Source of the DNA: Pirellulales bacterium
Lineage (GTDB): Bacteria; Planctomycetota; Planctomycetia; Pirellulales; JALHLM01
Direction of reading: 5' to 3'
Length of the DNA stretch: 21,814 nt
Assembly (NCBI GenBank): GCA_022844585.1
Contig: JALHLM010000024.1
Span: 1-21,814 of the forward strand
The stretch's first letter is position 1, and every line of letters starts with the position of its first letter. A program made the position numbers and the translations under genes. Shown here one piece after another: positions 19,484 through 21,814 of the stretch. The notes under the pieces were generated by a model. The model was given only the letters and a program-made list of their open reading frames with translations. It had not been told where the DNA came from and did not search any database.

Positions 19484-21814
19484 TTACGACTGAATCTCCA
19501 CGTCGTCGCCGGGGCCGCCGTCAAGGACGTCGACGCCGAGTCCGCCGACGAGCACGTCGTCGCCGTTGCCGCCGAGCAGCACGTCGTTGCCGTCGCCGCC
19601 AACCAGGACGTCGTCGTCATCGCCGCCGTCGGCGGTGAGTTGAATCCCGGACGCGGCGAGTCCCGAGGCTTCGACGACATCGTCGCCGGCCAAGGCATTC
19701 ACCGTCAGACGATCATTCGCCGACTCATGGCCGGTGATATTGATCTGCGCGGCCAGTCCCAGCACGGAGACGCCGGACGCGTCGCCAACGACCAAGGCGA
19801 TATCGTCGCCATTGGTGCCTTCGACGATCACGTTGTCCGGCTGACCGTCGCCAGCATTGCCGCCGAGGGTCGAGGCCAGGCGGAGATTCACCTCCGTCAC
19901 GTCGGTGCCGGAGAGATCATTGACCGTAATCCTGTCCGCGCCTCCCAAGGCGTTGAAGTTGATGGCCTCGGTGTCATTCAGGTCCATGACGACGTTGGCG
20001 ATGTTACGGAGGAACAGCACACGGCCGCCGTTGGCCAGGATATCAATGTTCTCCGCGACGTTGGCGCCGTTGAACTCCATCGTATCGAAGCCATCTTGGC
20101 CTTCGAGCGTGTCATTGTCATCGCCTGGGTTCCAGACAAACGTGTCGTCGCCGGCGCCCATCAAGGCGGTGTCGTCGCCGTCGCCGCCGTTAAAGAGGTC
20201 ATTTCCCTCGCTGCCGAGGAACACGTCATTTCCCAAGCCGCCGTTCATGGTGAGTTGGATTCCGTCCGCTTCCAGCGACGTCGCATTGACCACGTCATCG
20301 CCCCCCAAGGCGTTCAAAATCAACCGATCATTCTCCACTTCCTGGAAGAAAATATCGACGGCCGCCAGCAGCCCGAACACGTTGATTCCGCCTGCGTCGC
20401 CAGCGGCCCCGAAGTTGTCGGCGCCGTTGGTGCCGTTGACGGTGACCGTGTCTGCAGCCTGGTCGCCGCCGCCATTGGGCCCGCGAAGGTCCAGCCCCAC
20501 CTTCGTCACGTCGGTACCTGACAAATCGCCGACAATGATATTGTCGGCCCCGCCCAAGGCGCGGAAGTCGATGTCTTCCACGTCATTCAGGTCCATCGTC
20601 ACGTTGGCCACGTCGCGGAGAAACAGCACCCGCCCGCCATTCGCGACGATGTTGATGTTCTCACTGGCGCCCGACCCAAAGAACAGCATCTGGTCGGCGC
20701 CGTCCTGGCCTTCGATGGTGTCGTTGCCGTCGCCGGGATCCCACTGAAAGACGTCATTACCAGCGCCCATGAAGGCGACGTCGTTGCCGTTGTCGCCGAA
20801 GATGAAGTCATTGCCGTCTCCGCCGAAGAACACATCGGCGCCTTGCGAGCCGAGCAACGTGTCTTCGTCCGCGCCGCCGTCAATGGTCAATTTGATCACG
20901 CCGGCCGGCATCGTCGACGCCGTCACACCGTCGTCGCCGCCGAGCGTATTGATGGTGAGCGCGTCATTCGCCCCTTCCGAGTTGGCGGTATTCACCCGGG
21001 CCGAAAGTCCGATGACGGAAACCGACGTTCCGGCGCCGAACACGTCGACGACGTCGTTGCCGTTCGTGCCGTTGACGATCACGACGTCGGCCGCGCCGTC
21101 GCCGGCCGTCCCGCCAATCGTTCCGGCCAGGTCGATATTGATCTCGGTCAGATCCGTGCCCGTCAAGTCGTTGACGGTCGTGGTATCCGTATTGCCGAGC
21201 GTATTCAAATCGACGCTCTCGACATCGTTCAAATCCATCACGATACTGCCGAGATTGCGCGCGAAGCGCACGCGACCGCCATTGGCCGAGAACTCAAAAA
21301 CCTCGGCCCCGGCCGAACCGTTGAACAACATCGTGTCGGATCCGTCCTGCCCCTCAACGACGTCGCTTCCGTCGCCCGGATCCCACTGGAACACGTCGTT
21401 GCCGGCGCCCATCAGCGCCGTGTCGTTGCCTTGTTGCCCGTCGATGAAATCGTCGCCGTCTCCGCCGAGCAGCAAATCGACGCCGTTGCTCCCCAGCAAC
21501 GTGTCATTGCCCGTACCGCCGTCCACCGTGATCTGAATCAACGCCGCCAGATTTCCCGTGGCCGAAAACGAATCGTTGCCGCCGTTGGCATTGACGACCA
21601 GCTTCTCGCTGGTGCCGATGTCAATCGAGAACGGCGCCGGGTCGATCCGATCGAACCGCACGCGGGTGCCGTTCGCCGTCGTCGTGAAGACTTCCGAACC
21701 GTTGCCGCCGTTGACCTCGACCGTGTCCGTGCCGGCGCCGCCTTCGTTCAGGTCGGTGTCGTCGCCGGGGTTCCAGATCATCCGATCATCGCCCGCCTGC
21801 CCGAACGCCAGGTC
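19484..21814 (-). CDS. RTX-like calcium-binding repeat protein, 5' part outside window
   Basis: The frame is open from the right edge to the TAA at 19484-19486 (776 residues visible); the first ATG in view (21781) lies within a repeat and is not the true start. The protein is acidic and Gly/Asp/Asn-rich, with RTX-type nonapeptides that bind calcium in beta-rolls (GGDGNDVLLGGNGDDVLVGG near the C-terminus). These alternate with a conserved non-RTX unit: VWNPGDDNDTLEGQDG, ANGGRVLFLRNIANVVMDLN, FNALGGADRITVNDLSGTDV, then VNALAGDDVVEAS and LTADGG. It is probably secreted or surface-bound. No PEP-CTERM or dockerin is seen at the C-terminus, which ends in GDDVEIQS. Adhesion or matrix function is a guess. 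Confidence 0.85.
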   Translation of the reverse strand, partial: DLAFGQAGDDRMIWNPGDDTDLNEGGAGTDTVEVNGGNGSEVFTTTANGTRVRFDRIDPAPFSIDIGTSEKLVVNANGGNDSFSATGNLAALIQITVDGGTGNDTLLGSNGVDLLLGGDGDDFIDGQQGNDTALMGAGNDVFQWDPGDGSDVVEGQDGSDTMLFNGSAGAEVFEFSANGGRVRFARNLGSIVMDLNDVESVDLNTLGNTDTTTVNDLTGTDLTEINIDLAGTIGGTAGDGAADVVIVNGTNGNDVVDVFGAGTSVSVIGLSARVNTANSEGANDALTINTLGGDDGVTASTMPAGVIKLTIDGGADEDTLLGSQGADVFFGGDGNDFIFGDNGNDVAFMGAGNDVFQWDPGDGNDTIEGQDGADQMLFFGSGASENINIVANGGRVLFLRDVANVTMDLNDVEDIDFRALGGADNIIVGDLSGTDVTKVGLDLRGPNGGGDQAADTVTVNGTNGADNFGAAGDAGGINVFGLLAAVDIFFQEVENDRLILNALGGDDVVNATSLEADGIQLTMNGGLGNDVFLGSEGNDLFNGGDGDDTALMGAGDDTFVWNPGDDNDTLEGQDGFDTMEFNGANVAENIDILANGGRVLFLRNIANVVMDLNDTEAINFNALGGADRITVNDLSGTDVTEVNLRLASTLGGNAGDGQPDNVIVEGTNGDDIALVVGDASGVSVLGLAAQINITGHESANDRLTVNALAGDDVVEASGLAASGIQLTADGGDDDDVLVGGDGNDVLLGGNGDDVLVGGLGVDVLDGGPGDDVEIQS
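20135..21385 (-). repeat. Two full long protein repeats of about 214 and 203 residues
   Basis: Taking the Trp of the W-[DN]-PGD motif as a marker, repeats begin at 21775, 21385, 20743 and 20134. The spacings are 130, 214 and 203 codons. The first visible unit is therefore about 80 codons shorter and lacks the middle NDLTGTD-type segment. The last unit runs to the C-terminus. Confidence 0.8.

Noticed and set aside
19640..21536. Plus-strand frames of 255-296 codons over the RTX-like gene
   Set aside because: They are repetitive mirror images of the RTX repeats with Ser/Pro-rich composition and no domain features.
19500..21780. Possible CRISPR or non-coding tandem array
   Set aside because: The periodicity is codon-based, diverged and follows RTX and Asp/Gly motifs; there are no short identical repeats with unique spacers.

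Overview
The window looks like chromosomal DNA of a planctomycete, most likely of the Pirellulales type. The evidence is high GC with weak or absent Shine-Dalgarno sites, several exported proteins that combine dockerin-type EF-hand repeats with PEP-CTERM tails, a LEPR-XLL-like N-terminus, an ECF sigma factor with an extracellular extension, multihaem cytochromes, and intergenic inverted repeats. The genus cannot be fixed from the sequence alone.

Layout. Bases 1-558 (-) hold the start of a chorismate mutase/prephenate dehydratase gene (pheA). Bases 735-1715 (+) encode a conserved two-helix membrane protein of unknown function. A 46-residue membrane peptide (1716-1856, -) and an exported sialidase-like BNR protein (1974-3152, -) follow. 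An intergenic region with a 28-bp inverted repeat leads to a small putative lipoprotein (3523-4032, +) and a SppA signal peptide peptidase (4180-5271, +). These two genes have matching promoter-like sites. Convergent to sppA is a minus-strand block: a copper lysyl-oxidase-like protein with PPC and dockerin modules (5282-7024), the fluoride channel CrcB/Fluc (7144-7545), and an 829-residue protein (7699-10188) that is two complete PEP-CTERM proteins joined in one reading frame. A strong intrinsic terminator follows the last of these.

Bases 10494-15980 (+) form an electron-transfer gene cluster: a membrane protein with two His-x13-His helices (predicted di-haem cytochrome b), a deca-haem cytochrome c and two paralogous penta-haem cytochromes c. 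The three cytochrome c genes overlap by ATGA junctions. The predicted total is two b-type and twenty c-type haems. This is a plausible quinol-to-periplasm electron conduit with no obvious standard name. A beta-CASP metallo-beta-lactamase nuclease (16033-17415, +) follows.

The right end holds the most unusual gene, 17648-19153 (-): an ECF sigma factor continuous with a transmembrane helix, an exported domain and a PEP-CTERM sorting tail. Two 76-bp direct repeats with hairpin potential lie at 17560-17635 and 19375-19450, each just past the 3' end of a minus-strand gene. The window ends inside a large RTX-like calcium-binding protein built from repeats of about 205-214 residues (19484-21814, 5' end missing).

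I see no tRNA, rRNA, CRISPR array, insertion sequence or phage gene.
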